Shown: piece after piece, positions 8,324 through 17,891 of the stretch
How the letters are laid out: the number at the start of each line of letters is the position of its first letter
How positions within the stretch are numbered: the stretch's first letter is position 1
Assembly (NCBI RefSeq): GCF_026250525.1
Contig: NZ_CP111046.1
Span: forward strand, 1 to 64,000
Length of the DNA stretch: 64,000 nt
Source: Chondrinema litorale
GTDB taxonomy: Bacteria; Bacteroidota; Bacteroidia; Cytophagales; Flammeovirgaceae
Reading direction: 5' to 3'
Position numbers and translations under genes: made by a program
The notes under the pieces: model-generated
Told to the model about the DNA's origin: nothing
The model's database searches: none
The model's input: the letters and a program-made list of their open reading frames with translations, nothing else

Positions 8324-11300
8324 ATGATTAAATTTTTACTAGGTAAGCCCCTTTTTCTTACCGGATTAATTTTCCTATTGGCTAGAGTTGGCTGGTCTCA
8401 GGATAACTCATCGCAAGAGCTATTCGCAAAAAGGTCTAGTATAGTAGAAGCTTCTACTCAGCAAACACCCGTACAGTCACTTGTAAGAGGAACTGTAACC
8501 TCACAAACAGAAGGAGAAGCTTTGCCCGGAGTTAGTATTGTAATTAAAGGCACAACAAAAGGTACTACCACAGACTTCGATGGTAAATATTCTATCACTG
8601 CTTCATCTGGTGATGTGTTACAGTTTAGTTATATCGGTTTCGAAACGCAGGAAATAGAAGTGGCAAATCAATCTGTAATTGATGTTGATCTTGATCCTGA
8701 TCTAGAAGAATTAGACGAGATTATTATAGTAGGTTATTCTACACAGAAAAAATCTGAAGTAACTGCCTCAGTGGCAACTATAGATTCAAAAGAACTTACA
8801 GATGTTACCTCTCCAAATGTTTCTAACCTTTTACAAGGTAAAGCAGCAGGTGTACAGGTAATTCAAGGTTCTGGTCAGCCGGGAGCATCTCCATCTATCC
8901 GTATTAGAGGTATCACTTCTATGAATGGAAGTGTAAGTCCTTTATGGGTAGTAGATGGCGTAATTGTACATGGAACTCCAAACCTCAACCCAAATGAAAT
9001 TGCTTCTATTTCTGTATTGAAAGATGCTTCTGCAACTGCTTTATATGGTTCGCGTGGTGCTAATGGCGTAATTGTGGTTACAAGTAAACAAGCTGAAGAA
9101 GGTACAAGTAATTTATCAATTTCTGCCAGAACTGGTTTTGCCAACTTCAATAATGGAAATTTTGAAGTAATGAACTCTCAGCAGTTGTACGATTACTATA
9201 ATTCTTTCGGCAATCAAGATAACATCCCAGATTGGTTTTCATCAGACTTATTAAATTCCGATTATAACTGGTTTGAAAACGGTACGCAAACCAGCCTTAC
9301 GCAAGATTATTCTATCGCTTATTCAGCAGGCACAGATAAAACTAAGACCTACATTTCATTAAACTATTACGATGAAAAAGGTACAGTAAAAGGTTACGAT
9401 TACGACAGATTAAGCTTTAGATTAAACCATGACTATCAGGTAAATGATAAGTTGACACTAAAGCCGAAAGTTACTGTAAACTACAGCAAGAGCAATAACA
9501 GACAGCATTCGCTCTATTCAATGTACACTTACCTACCTTGGGACAAACCATACAATGATGCAGGTGAAGTGATTAACCCGAAAGCTAGCGGCGTAGATTG
9601 GTATGGTAGAGATGAGAGCAATTATTTGTATGACTTACAGTGGAATTACAGCAAAAGCAGAACATTAAACATGTTTACCAATGCAGATTTTGAATATGAG
9701 ATTATACCAAACTTAAGCTTTATTTCTACCAATGGTGTAACCGTTTATTACGATGACGGCATGTCTTATACCGACCCACAATCAATTTCTGGTGAGGCAA
9801 ACAATGGTTCACTATACAAATCAACCGCAAAAAGAATTACCAGTTTTACCAACCAAATGTTGAGATATTCTAAGATGTTTGGTAGCCATAGCATAAATGC
9901 TTTAGCAGCTTACGAGTACAACGACTATAAATATGAAAGCTCTGCTGCTACTGGTTACGGTATTGTTTCTGGAACTGAGATTTTAGATAATACAGCTACT
10001 CCGGGTAGCGTTTCAGGTACTACCAATGATTATGCTTTACAATCTTACCTTTTCAATGTAGATTATAATTACGATGAGCGTTACATGGCGCAGTTCTCAA
10101 TTAGAAGAGATGGTGCTTCAAACTTTGGTAAAGATAACCAATATGGAACATTCTTTTCAGTGAGTGCTGGTTGGAACATCCACGAAGAAACCTTCTTCAA
10201 TGTAGAGCAAATCGATCAATTGAAATTAAGAGCGAGTTATGGCGCAGTAGGTAACAGACCAAGTTCTTTGTATCCGCAATACGATCTTTACAGCTTAAGT
10301 AACACTTACGATGGTTATCCAGCTACTACTCCTTCTCAATTAGGAAACGACGATTTAGCTTGGGAAAAATCTTATCAAACTAACATCGCTTTAGATACGC
10401 GCTTGTACAACAGAGTAGGTCTTACTGTAGAGTACTATAATAAAAATACTTCAGACTTGCTTTACTATGTGAGCTTGCCATCTACCAGTGGGTATTCTGG
10501 CTATTGGGAAAATATTGGTGGTGTGCAAAACAAAGGTTTCGAAGCAATGGTATCGTTCGATATCTTTAATGGAGAAAGCAATGCTTTTGCATGGACAGTA
10601 AATGCAAACATCGGGGTAAATAGAAATGAAGTTACCGAACTATTCGAAGACGAAGACATTGACAGAACAGTAAAAATATCTAGAGTAGGAGAAGACTTTA
10701 ACTCTTGGTATATGAGAAAGTGGTTAGGTGTAGACCCAGATAATGGTGATCCACTTTGGGAAATTGTAGATGAAACTACGGGTGAAAGATCTGCTACTAA
10801 CGATTACAATGCTGCTACCAAACAAATTGTAGGAACTGCTTCACCAGATTTTTATGGAGGTTTCTCTTCTAGCATGAGCTACAAAGGCATTTCACTCAGC
10901 GCAAACTTTGCTTTTACAAAAGGTGGTCAAATCTACAATTCGAGCAGAGAGTTGTATGACTCAGATGGTGCTTACCCTACTTACAATCAACAAGTTTTAA
11001 CTGATGATTGGAGCAGATGGGAGCAACCGGGAGATGTAGCCACACACCCAAGAGCATTGTATGGTGGCAACAACCTTTCAAACAAAACCTCTTCTAGATA
11101 CTTAGAAGATGCAAGTTATTTAAGACTTAGAAATATCAGATTAGGCTATAGTTTACCACAGAAGTGGATACAAAGTGCAGGCATCAGAAACTTTGAGTTT
11201 TATGTATCTGGTGATAACCTGCTCACCTTTACCGGTTACTCTGGAAAGGACCCAGAAGTGGGTGTAAATTCATCTTACGGCGAAGGTTATTCTAGCACAT

Positions 11301-11350
11301 TATACCCAGTTGCTAAACGCGTATCACTTGGTTTAAACCTCTCATTCTAA
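8324..11350 (+). CDS. susC: SusC/RagA-family TonB-linked outer-membrane protein
   Basis: Outer-membrane importer of glycan fragments. A signal peptide ends near residue 26 ('VGWSQ'). A CarboxypepD_reg-like domain follows (about 56-130, 'RGTVTSQTEGEALPGVSIVIKG'), then a plug domain (about 140-255: 'LLQGKAAGVQV', 'IRIRGITSMNGS', 'ISVLKDASATALYGSRGANGVI') and a long beta-barrel ending in an aromatic residue ('LGLNLSF'). The plug motif 'SVLKDASATALYGSRGANG' is diagnostic for SusC. The length, 1008 aa, is standard. The susD partner starts 21 bases downstream, so the two are co-transcribed; energy would come from a TonB complex encoded elsewhere. Confidence 0.96.
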   Translation: MIKFLLGKPLFLTGLIFLLARVGWSQDNSSQELFAKRSSIVEASTQQTPVQSLVRGTVTSQTEGEALPGVSIVIKGTTKGTTTDFDGKYSITASSGDVLQFSYIGFETQEIEVANQSVIDVDLDPDLEELDEIIIVGYSTQKKSEVTASVATIDSKELTDVTSPNVSNLLQGKAAGVQVIQGSGQPGASPSIRIRGITSMNGSVSPLWVVDGVIVHGTPNLNPNEIASISVLKDASATALYGSRGANGVIVVTSKQAEEGTSNLSISARTGFANFNNGNFEVMNSQQLYDYYNSFGNQDNIPDWFSSDLLNSDYNWFENGTQTSLTQDYSIAYSAGTDKTKTYISLNYYDEKGTVKGYDYDRLSFRLNHDYQVNDKLTLKPKVTVNYSKSNNRQHSLYSMYTYLPWDKPYNDAGEVINPKASGVDWYGRDESNYLYDLQWNYSKSRTLNMFTNADFEYEIIPNLSFISTNGVTVYYDDGMSYTDPQSISGEANNGSLYKSTAKRITSFTNQMLRYSKMFGSHSINALAAYEYNDYKYESSAATGYGIVSGTEILDNTATPGSVSGTTNDYALQSYLFNVDYNYDERYMAQFSIRRDGASNFGKDNQYGTFFSVSAGWNIHEETFFNVEQIDQLKLRASYGAVGNRPSSLYPQYDLYSLSNTYDGYPATTPSQLGNDDLAWEKSYQTNIALDTRLYNRVGLTVEYYNKNTSDLLYYVSLPSTSGYSGYWENIGGVQNKGFEAMVSFDIFNGESNAFAWTVNANIGVNRNEVTELFEDEDIDRTVKISRVGEDFNSWYMRKWLGVDPDNGDPLWEIVDETTGERSATNDYNAATKQIVGTASPDFYGGFSSSMSYKGISLSANFAFTKGGQIYNSSRELYDSDGAYPTYNQQVLTDDWSRWEQPGDVATHPRALYGGNNLSNKTSSRYLEDASYLRLRNIRLGYSLPQKWIQSAGIRNFEFYVSGDNLLTFTGYSGKDPEVGVNSSYGEGYSSTLYPVAKRVSLGLNLSF

Positions 11351-11371
11351 TCTAAAATTCAGTATTGATTT

Positions 11372-13021
11372 ATGAAAAAAGTTATTCTCTCAATTATAAT
11401 GGCTGCTCTTTTTACAGCCTGTGATATAGATCGCTTCCCTTATGATTCCATCGCTTCAGAAGAGTTATTTGCTGGCGAAGGTGGTTTGGAATCTGCTACG
11501 CTCGGAAACTATGCTTTACTAAAAGGAGATGCAGATGGCAATGGCTTTGCACCTCAGTTACACCGTTTAACAGAGTATCCTGGAGATAATGTTTCTCTAA
11601 GCGGAACAACAACAGACCCATTGTTCTATACTTACAACTACCATAATATTACAACCAGTAGCAGAGCTAATAATTTATGGTCTGCTGGTTACAAAGCTGT
11701 AGTTGGTTGTAACAAAGTTATCGAGCTTGCATCAGAAGGTGAGTCTGTGGAAATGGATCATTTGATTGGTGAAAACTACTACCTAAGAGGATTGATCTAC
11801 TTCCAATTGGTAAATGTTTTCGGCAGACCTTATTCTCAAGGAACTTCAAATTTGGGAGTACCTCTTAAAACAACATCTAGTATAGAAGACTTACCAGACA
11901 GAAACACAGTAGGCGAAGTTTATGAGCAAGTAGTTCAGGATTTATTAAAAGCTGAGACTTTAATGTCTCTTACTAAAACCAATTCTTATGCAACTCAAGA
12001 AGCTGCACAAGCTTTACTTTCAAGGGTTTATTTGTACATGGAAGAAAACGATAAAGCCATTGAATTTGCCGATAAAGTGATTAATTCTGGTCAGTTTAGC
12101 TTGGTTTCTACAAGCAGCTTGCCTAGCTATTTCAACATGAATCCAGACGATAACCCAGAAACAATTTTCTGTTTTAAATATCTGGAAGAATCTGATTATA
12201 ACCACGGTTGGTACACTGTAGGAAGTATGTATGCGAACATTCAAGGTTCTGGTTGGGGAGAGATGTATGCTTCAAGTTCTTATCTTGAATTATTAAACCA
12301 ACACCCAGAAGATGCTAGAATTAACTTTATCGAACCTCAATACCTTACCGATACCGAAGGAAATAAAATTCCTGTAGTTTACTGGATAGACGATACTTAC
12401 AAATATCAGTTTAGAGAAACATTTGAAGATGGTGGAGTTACCTATTTTACCGAAAATGAAACCAATTACGAAGTAATGTCTGAACAAGATGGAGATTTAA
12501 CCAAATACTATTTCACTAACAGCAGTAATGAGAAAGTATCGCTAATAATGGATTATGATATGGACAAGCGAAATGGCTATCCTAAATTCTATATCTTAAA
12601 AGCTTCTCTGCAAGATGATGTGCCACAACTTTGGTCGCCAGTTGTATCGAGATTGGCTGAGTTATACCTAAACAAAGCAGAGGCTTATGCAAAATTAGGT
12701 AACACAAGTATGGCTTTAGAGAATGTAAATATTATTAGAGAAAGAGCTGGTATTCCAACTTACGGTTCTGCAGCAGACTTTCCAGAAGGGCAAGAAATTA
12801 TGGATGTAGTGTTGGATGAAAGAAGAATGGAGTTGGCTTATGAAGGACACAGAAAATTTGATGTGTTTAGAAATAACAGGGTGTTGGATAGACATTATCC
12901 GGGGACACACTTAAATGGCAATAATCCATATTACGAGGTGGAGCCAACTGATGACAGAGTAATTGAATACATTCCTGAAAGTCAGATTATCGCGCAACCA
13001 TCACTCATACAAAACCAATAG
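11372..13021 (+). CDS. susD: SusD/RagB-family glycan-binding lipoprotein
   Basis: Surface lipoprotein that captures glycan and lids the SusC channel. The lipobox is Phe-Thr-Ala-Cys (Cys17). The N-terminal part has helical TPR-like repeats ('NLWSAGYKAVVGCNKVIELA', 'NYYLRGLIYFQLVNVFGR'), and the C-terminal motif 'VLDERRMELAYEGHRKFDVFRNNRV' is a RagB/SusD hallmark. At 549 aa it is of normal size. Directly after susC, same strand, 21-base gap: one transcript. Glycan specificity cannot be read from sequence; the neighbouring GH109 enzyme suggests GalNAc-containing glycans (inference). Confidence 0.95.
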   Translation: MKKVILSIIMAALFTACDIDRFPYDSIASEELFAGEGGLESATLGNYALLKGDADGNGFAPQLHRLTEYPGDNVSLSGTTTDPLFYTYNYHNITTSSRANNLWSAGYKAVVGCNKVIELASEGESVEMDHLIGENYYLRGLIYFQLVNVFGRPYSQGTSNLGVPLKTTSSIEDLPDRNTVGEVYEQVVQDLLKAETLMSLTKTNSYATQEAAQALLSRVYLYMEENDKAIEFADKVINSGQFSLVSTSSLPSYFNMNPDDNPETIFCFKYLEESDYNHGWYTVGSMYANIQGSGWGEMYASSSYLELLNQHPEDARINFIEPQYLTDTEGNKIPVVYWIDDTYKYQFRETFEDGGVTYFTENETNYEVMSEQDGDLTKYYFTNSSNEKVSLIMDYDMDKRNGYPKFYILKASLQDDVPQLWSPVVSRLAELYLNKAEAYAKLGNTSMALENVNIIRERAGIPTYGSAADFPEGQEIMDVVLDERRMELAYEGHRKFDVFRNNRVLDRHYPGTHLNGNNPYYEVEPTDDRVIEYIPESQIIAQPSLIQNQ

Positions 13022-13030
13022 GTTTATAAT

Positions 13031-13060
13031 GGCTCGGAGTAAATTCCGGGCCGATTTTTA
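13031..13060 (+). terminator. hairpin between susD and the DUF3472 gene, weak terminator
   Basis: GGCTCGGA (13031-13038) pairs with TCCGGGCC (13045-13052) with one G-T pair, followed by GATTTTTA. It could terminate or attenuate transcription after susCD, leaving the downstream gene partly read through. Confidence 0.55.
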
Positions 13061-13125
13061 AATTATCTATCGACACGAATTATCACAATTCAACTACCAA
13101 TAATTTCTATCTTTAAGCCATCAGA

Positions 13126-14478
13126 ATGAATAAAACTGTAACTCAGATGCTCATTACCTTTACTATTTTGCTATTTTCTGCACTTTTTGGCTGCGATTCA
13201 GAAGCTGTTTATTATACACCAAAAGATACAGATGATGAGACGCTCAATTTTACCAAAAGAATACCGGCAGGAGGTAATAGCTGGGTTCTTGATGATATTA
13301 GCCAGACTGAAAGTATCATATTTGATAGTGGAATCCACAATTGGACAAGTACCGAAGATGTTATCCGCACTTATTTTTGGACGAATAAATCTGGTAGTTT
13401 GCATGTGGGCTTAAACATAAAAGCACCGACTGGTTCTTCTACCATAAAAGTTACTGTTGGCGATGAAACTAAGGAAGTAGAAGTAAGTAATACTGATTAT
13501 GCGGATGTTGAAATTGGTGCTTTTAATCTAGATTCAGATGGCTATCATTTTGTGGAGATTCAAGCCATAGAAAAAAGCTCGACTTACATAGGAGATGTTA
13601 CTGAAATCTTGATAGGAGGAAGTGCAACTTCGGGTGATGTGCATTATATCGAAAACGAAGAAGATTTCTATTTTGGAAGGAGAGGACCGTCTGTCCATCT
13701 ATCGTATTCAATGCCAGAAAATAAAGACATAGTTTGGTTTTATAATGAAGTAACTATTTCAGAAAATGAAGATGTACTAGGCTCTTACTTTATGGCTAAT
13801 GGCTTTAATGAAGGCTATTTTGGGATGCAGGTAAACAGTGAGACAGAAAGAAGAATACTGTTCTCTGTTTGGAGTCCGTATACTACTGACAATCCAGATG
13901 AGATTCCAGAAGATTATAGGATTAAGCTATTAGGCTCAGGTGATGGAGTTACAATTAATTCTTTTGGCAACGAAGGTTCTGGTGGACAGAGTTATTTAAA
14001 GTACGATTGGGTTGCAGGTACAACTTACAAATTTTTGCTCAAAGGTGAGCCTGCTGAAAATAACTCAACAGATTATACAGCCTATTTTTATGCTCCTGAA
14101 ATTGGCGAATGGAAATTAATAGCCAGTTTTAGAAGGCCATACACCCATACTTATCTTACCAGATTTCATTCATTCCTAGAAAACTTTATTACTCATACAG
14201 GCGATAATTCCAGAAAAGGTAACTACCAAAACCAATGGGTGTACGATACCAATGGAAACTGGAACGAGCTTACCGAAGCTAAATTTACAGTAGATGCAAC
14301 AGGCAGAAACGAAGTAAGATTAGATTTTACAGGTGGAGCAGAAGGAGAAAGCTTTTACCTCAAAAACTGCGGTTTCATTTCTGAAAGTTCTACTCCAGAT
14401 ATTTCCTTCTCCAGAACGGCAACTGGCAACCAACCCGATATTGATTTTACTGCCTTGGAAGTACCTACTGTTAAATAA
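13126..14478 (+). CDS. DUF5077/DUF3472 lipoprotein
   Basis: Lipoprotein signal with Leu-Phe-Gly-Cys at Cys23. Residues about 40-165 match the layout of DUF5077 ('RIPAGGNSWVLDD', a beta-sandwich often found ahead of DUF3472), and about 185-430 match DUF3472 ('SVHLSYSMPENKDIVWFYNEV', 'GYFGMQVNSETERRILFSVW', 'TYLTRFHSFLENF'). Such proteins occur in PULs and are thought to bind or process carbohydrate, without a proven activity. The gene follows susD on the same strand after a 105-base gap with a hairpin, so it probably belongs to the same locus as an accessory surface protein. Confidence 0.82.
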   Translation: MNKTVTQMLITFTILLFSALFGCDSEAVYYTPKDTDDETLNFTKRIPAGGNSWVLDDISQTESIIFDSGIHNWTSTEDVIRTYFWTNKSGSLHVGLNIKAPTGSSTIKVTVGDETKEVEVSNTDYADVEIGAFNLDSDGYHFVEIQAIEKSSTYIGDVTEILIGGSATSGDVHYIENEEDFYFGRRGPSVHLSYSMPENKDIVWFYNEVTISENEDVLGSYFMANGFNEGYFGMQVNSETERRILFSVWSPYTTDNPDEIPEDYRIKLLGSGDGVTINSFGNEGSGGQSYLKYDWVAGTTYKFLLKGEPAENNSTDYTAYFYAPEIGEWKLIASFRRPYTHTYLTRFHSFLENFITHTGDNSRKGNYQNQWVYDTNGNWNELTEAKFTVDATGRNEVRLDFTGGAEGESFYLKNCGFISESSTPDISFSRTATGNQPDIDFTALEVPTVK

Positions 14479-14773
14479 TACAGTGATGATTTTTTTTCTC
14501 TCCATTAAAGATATTTGTAAAGAATTAAATTCTTTTATTTTAAAAAATAAAAGAATAAATAAGCTACATAATGATATTAATCAAAATTATAAATATTAAT
14601 CATAATAAGTAAAAGATTGACTTAATAAATTATAACTTCTACCAAAAGCACTAATGTTATCCTGACTAATTTCCTGAATATAGATGTAATATTTGATAAG
14701 TTATCATGTTAAATATTGTAAATAAATAACCTTATTTAGGTATTTAATGTATTCTTGAATCCAAGTAAATGAA

Positions 14774-15823
14774 ATGAATAATAACACGATTGCACCAAGC
14801 CTATCCAAAAAAAAAATTTTATTAGATATACATTATTTTAGAGCTTTTGCTATACTATGTATAATTGGGATACATGTCCATTCTCAAGTTAAATGGAATG
14901 ATAATGAAATTTTAGGGAATATTATTAAGGTACTACTAGAAAACTCAACATTTTATTTCGTTTTTATTTCTGGATTCTTATTTCAACATTTATCAAAAAA
15001 ATTTGAGTTCAAAGATTTTCTAGAGAAAAAATTCAAATATGTTTTACAACCTTATTTAATCTTTTCAATACCTATTATAGTAGGGCGAATTATTTTAAAT
15101 AGGCATGCTCCATTTGCATTAGAATATGATTCTAATTTTGAAAACTTAAGCATTTTTGAACAGTTCTTTTTTTATGTAATAACTGGTAGCCATTTAAGGC
15201 CTTTCTGGTTCATACCATTACTTGTATTTTTTTATGTCTGTGCTCCATTGTTAAATAAGATCGATAAAAAGCCTCAATTATACTGGTTTCTACCCATAGT
15301 ATTACTTTTTTCTTTTTATTTTGAAAGGGGAAATTTATACCAACTGCCTCGTAATTTCCTTCACTTTGTACCTATATATATATTAGGAATGTTTGCAAGC
15401 AGGAATAAAAAAACAATCTATGCATTTCTAAAAAAACATAGAAAAAGTCTAGTGTTTGCAACTATAGTTAGTTTCTATTACGCATTTATAGAAATGGAGA
15501 ACCATTCATTCTATTTACAAAAACTAATTTCTACATTTTTAATATTTTCTTTTTTCCATAGTTTCTCAAAGCATATAAATAAGAAAATTGCCAAAATCAT
15601 AGATTTTGTTGCAGTATATAGTTTTGGGTTATTTTTCATTCATGACATCTTTGAGGTTTTGCTAAAACATATAAACTTACATTTATTTAAATTTCATGAC
15701 ATTATTAGTGGATTTAGCGGACTGGTTATTTTATATATTACAATTATTGTAGCTTCAATAACAATACTATATTTATTAAAATCTATTATTGGAAAAGGTA
15801 GTAGGAAATTTATTGGTGTTTAA
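14774..15823 (+). CDS. acyltransferase 3 family membrane protein
   Basis: Integral membrane protein with about ten hydrophobic segments over 349 aa. The N-terminal 'LDIHYFRAFAILCIIGIHVHSQ' has the conserved His-bearing first helix of the Acyl_transf_3 family, whose members O-acylate sugars, exopolysaccharides or lipids using acyl groups from the cytoplasm. 'GSHLRPFWFIPLLVFFYVCAPLL' is the usual second conserved region. The gene is monocistronic, flanked by AT-rich non-coding DNA with no link to a polysaccharide cluster, and its own composition is more AT-rich than the PUL before it, which may mean transfer. The substrate is unknown. Confidence 0.85.
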   Translation: MNNNTIAPSLSKKKILLDIHYFRAFAILCIIGIHVHSQVKWNDNEILGNIIKVLLENSTFYFVFISGFLFQHLSKKFEFKDFLEKKFKYVLQPYLIFSIPIIVGRIILNRHAPFALEYDSNFENLSIFEQFFFYVITGSHLRPFWFIPLLVFFYVCAPLLNKIDKKPQLYWFLPIVLLFSFYFERGNLYQLPRNFLHFVPIYILGMFASRNKKTIYAFLKKHRKSLVFATIVSFYYAFIEMENHSFYLQKLISTFLIFSFFHSFSKHINKKIAKIIDFVAVYSFGLFFIHDIFEVLLKHINLHLFKFHDIISGFSGLVILYITIIVASITILYLLKSIIGKGSRKFIGV

Positions 15824-16047
15824 ATAATATTTTTAGCTAAAATAATTAACTGCATTTTATACAAAAGTCATTTATTATTCAGCCCATCATTATCTGGCAA
15901 CCATCCAAAAAGTGCCTATTATTGTACCCACCTTTAATCTGATGAGAAGAATGTCATTTTGGGAGTAATTTAAACTATTCAATCATAAATGAAAATCTAT
16001 TAAAAATATAGTATATTTAACTTCCTTCAAAAAAGTCTATATACACA

Positions 16048-16674
16048 TTGAATGTCGAAAAGAGATTAAGTGATAATCATATAAAACATATCATTCGAAC
16101 ATACCAAAAGTATGACCTAATCGAAGACAACGTCACTCTTGATACATTAAAAAATTATGATATAAGCACTTTAATCCTTAATACAATACTTACTTTTTTT
16201 GGTAAAAACATCTTGGTTATACCTAGAAAGGGATTAGATGAAGGACTTTTTACTTTAAAAGATATATACAAAAATATTCGCACTACTCATGATTATCTGA
16301 TCTATTGTTTCATAGAATTTGCCAAACCATATTTTAATATTTCAGTCAATTCTATTAATAGTTTCATAGGAAATAATGAGCTCGAATTTATAAGTTTTGA
16401 ACATTCTGGAATAAAATACCGATCAAATGTATATGCAGACATATATCATAATGTGATGTGTTTAGTTAATCGAGCCATTCAAGAGCAATTTGATAATGCT
16501 TCTAAAATCTATTTAATCGACTTAGATTATTCTGAATCAACTAGTTTTGTAATGTTAAATAATGAACAATTTGAGTATTTGTATGAAAATAGATTGATGA
16601 GTTTCGTTGACTTTGAGTTCCCAGAAATAACTGAGTGGAGAAAATCTATCAATCTGGATAATTTACCTTTCTGA
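16048..16674 (+). CDS. hypothetical protein, TTG start or 5' indel
   Basis: I do not recognise this 208-residue soluble protein. It has no signal peptide or membrane helix; it is predicted mixed alpha/beta, with 'KIYLIDLDYSESTSFVML' and a C-terminal 'FPEITEWRKSI'. The only in-frame start near the 5' end is TTG at 16048, because a TAA lies at 16018 and the next in-frame ATG is after residue 130. An ATG at 16052 in the +1 frame stops after five codons, so a one-base loss near the start is an alternative to TTG initiation. The stop is 9 bases before the DUF4291 gene, suggesting one operon. Confidence 0.6.
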   Translation: MNVEKRLSDNHIKHIIRTYQKYDLIEDNVTLDTLKNYDISTLILNTILTFFGKNILVIPRKGLDEGLFTLKDIYKNIRTTHDYLIYCFIEFAKPYFNISVNSINSFIGNNELEFISFEHSGIKYRSNVYADIYHNVMCLVNRAIQEQFDNASKIYLIDLDYSESTSFVMLNNEQFEYLYENRLMSFVDFEFPEITEWRKSINLDNLPF

Positions 16675-16683
16675 AAAATCAAC

Positions 16684-17322
16684 ATGCAACTAGAAAATTA
16701 TCAACATCAACAAAGTGTATTACCTAAACAAGGTAGGTATATTATCGCTAATAGTACAGATGATACCATTACTGTCTATCAGGCTTTTAATGAAAAGATT
16801 GCTGAATATGCAGTTAAAAATCAACAATTTGGTGGTGTGCATTATTCTTTTTCACGGATGACTTGGATAAAACCCAACTTTATGTGGATGATGTATCGAT
16901 CTGGCTGGGCTAGCAAAGAGGGACAAGAACGAATATTGGCCATAGAAATAGAGAAAGATGGGTTCTTTGAATTACTCAAAAATTCAGTAATCTCTCAATT
17001 TAAAGGTGAGTTTTTTGAGTCTAAAGAAGAATGGAAGAAAGCCTTAAAACAATCTGAAGTTAGATTACAATGGGATCCTGATCATAATCCGCATGGAGCC
17101 AAACTTGAAAGAAAAGCTATTCAAATTGGCATACAAGGAAAAAGGCTAGAAAGATTTAATACCGAATGGATTAAGTCAATTAGCGATATCACCGATTTTG
17201 TACATCAACAAACCAAAGTTTTAAAAACCAATAGCAAAGATTTAGAAGTCCCTATTGAAAGAGTTGTTTCTCTAAATCATGTAAAAGAAATTGCTGAGCA
17301 TGTAGGTATAAAGTTGAGTTAG
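16684..17322 (+). CDS. DUF4291 domain-containing protein
   Basis: The 212-aa sequence carries the DUF4291 signature across most of its length: 'RYIIANSTDDTITVYQAFN', 'SFSRMTWIKPNFMWMMYRSGWA', 'QERILAIEI' and 'LQWDPDHNPHGAKLERKAIQIGI'. The family is widespread in bacteria and fungi and has no established biochemical function. No signal peptide, so cytoplasmic. It starts 9 bases after the preceding hypothetical gene and probably shares its transcript. Confidence 0.88.
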   Translation: MQLENYQHQQSVLPKQGRYIIANSTDDTITVYQAFNEKIAEYAVKNQQFGGVHYSFSRMTWIKPNFMWMMYRSGWASKEGQERILAIEIEKDGFFELLKNSVISQFKGEFFESKEEWKKALKQSEVRLQWDPDHNPHGAKLERKAIQIGIQGKRLERFNTEWIKSISDITDFVHQQTKVLKTNSKDLEVPIERVVSLNHVKEIAEHVGIKLS

Positions 17323-17505
17323 ATGTGAATTTTAAATTACAGGCATCAATTATCAGCAAACATAATATCTCAATATGATAATTGCTTTGACACTATTAAT
17401 ACTTAACCCCACTCAAATTCACACCAAGTCTGTTTAGAATTAATCTAAGTTCAAATGTTTATTTGTGTCCCAGAAAAGCAAACCATTTGTACATTCCGAA
17501 GCTTA

Positions 17506-17540
17506 TAATATTAAATTTTCTAACATAAAATTTAATATTA
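17506..17540 (+). promoter_or_regulatory. 14-bp hairpin abutting the start codon of the Cys-rich protein
   Basis: 17506-17519 (TAATATTAAATTTT) is perfectly complementary to 17527-17540, with a 7-base loop. The last base of the right arm is the A of the ATG at 17540. In the mRNA this would mask the ribosome site; in DNA it could be a palindromic operator. All pairs are A-T, so the RNA hairpin would be temperature-sensitive. Confidence 0.55.
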
Positions 17541-17776
17541 TGTCAATTATCAGATTATCATCGAATTGTTCAGAATCTTCAGATTCAGCAGTTTGTAATT
17601 TGCACCATGTAAAAATTAATGAGCACTACACTTGCGATAGTTTTGCATGGAAAAGCAATTTAACAGATGAGAGGCAATGTGGAACTTGCTCTCGTTATGG
17701 AAAAGACTCATGTGCACATCCAACAAAAGCATCTAACGACATGCTTTGCTCAAGTTGGGCTCCATTATCTAATTAA
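17540..17776 (+). CDS. small cysteine-rich protein, possible metal-binding
   Basis: The start at ATG 17540 gives 78 residues; the frame also opens at GTG 17465, but that extension would run through the hairpin and looks non-coding. Seven cysteines at 10, 19, 32, 47, 50, 58 and 70, with histidines at 22, 23, 29 and 60. The pair 'CGTC' plus 'CAHP' and 'YTCDSF' suggest a zinc or iron-sulfur knuckle. No signal peptide, so probably cytoplasmic. The sequence looks like a conserved Bacteroidota hypothetical family, but I cannot name it or its function. It is monocistronic and followed by a hairpin facing the converging gene. Confidence 0.7.
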   Translation: MSIIRLSSNCSESSDSAVCNLHHVKINEHYTCDSFAWKSNLTDERQCGTCSRYGKDSCAHPTKASNDMLCSSWAPLSN

Positions 17777-17819
17777 TTTCAATAAGTTTAATAGTGAAAA
17801 AACATCTTAAAACTAAAAT

Positions 17820-17861
17820 CCCTTTTTACTGGTGATAAAAATTTTTACATCGTAAAAAGGG
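17820..17861. terminator. shared terminator between converging genes
   Basis: CCCTTTTTAC (17820-17829) pairs perfectly with GTAAAAAGGG (17852-17861) across a 22-base loop. T-rich sequence follows on the plus strand, and the minus strand is T-rich as well, so it may serve both converging genes. Confidence 0.55.
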
Positions 17862-17891
17862 ATAAATTTTTATTGAAACTCGTTGGGCGAA

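Noticed and set aside
17465..17539. GTG start for the cysteine-rich protein
   Set aside because: The added 25 residues are encoded by the hairpin region and lack the composition of the rest; ATG 17540 fits better.
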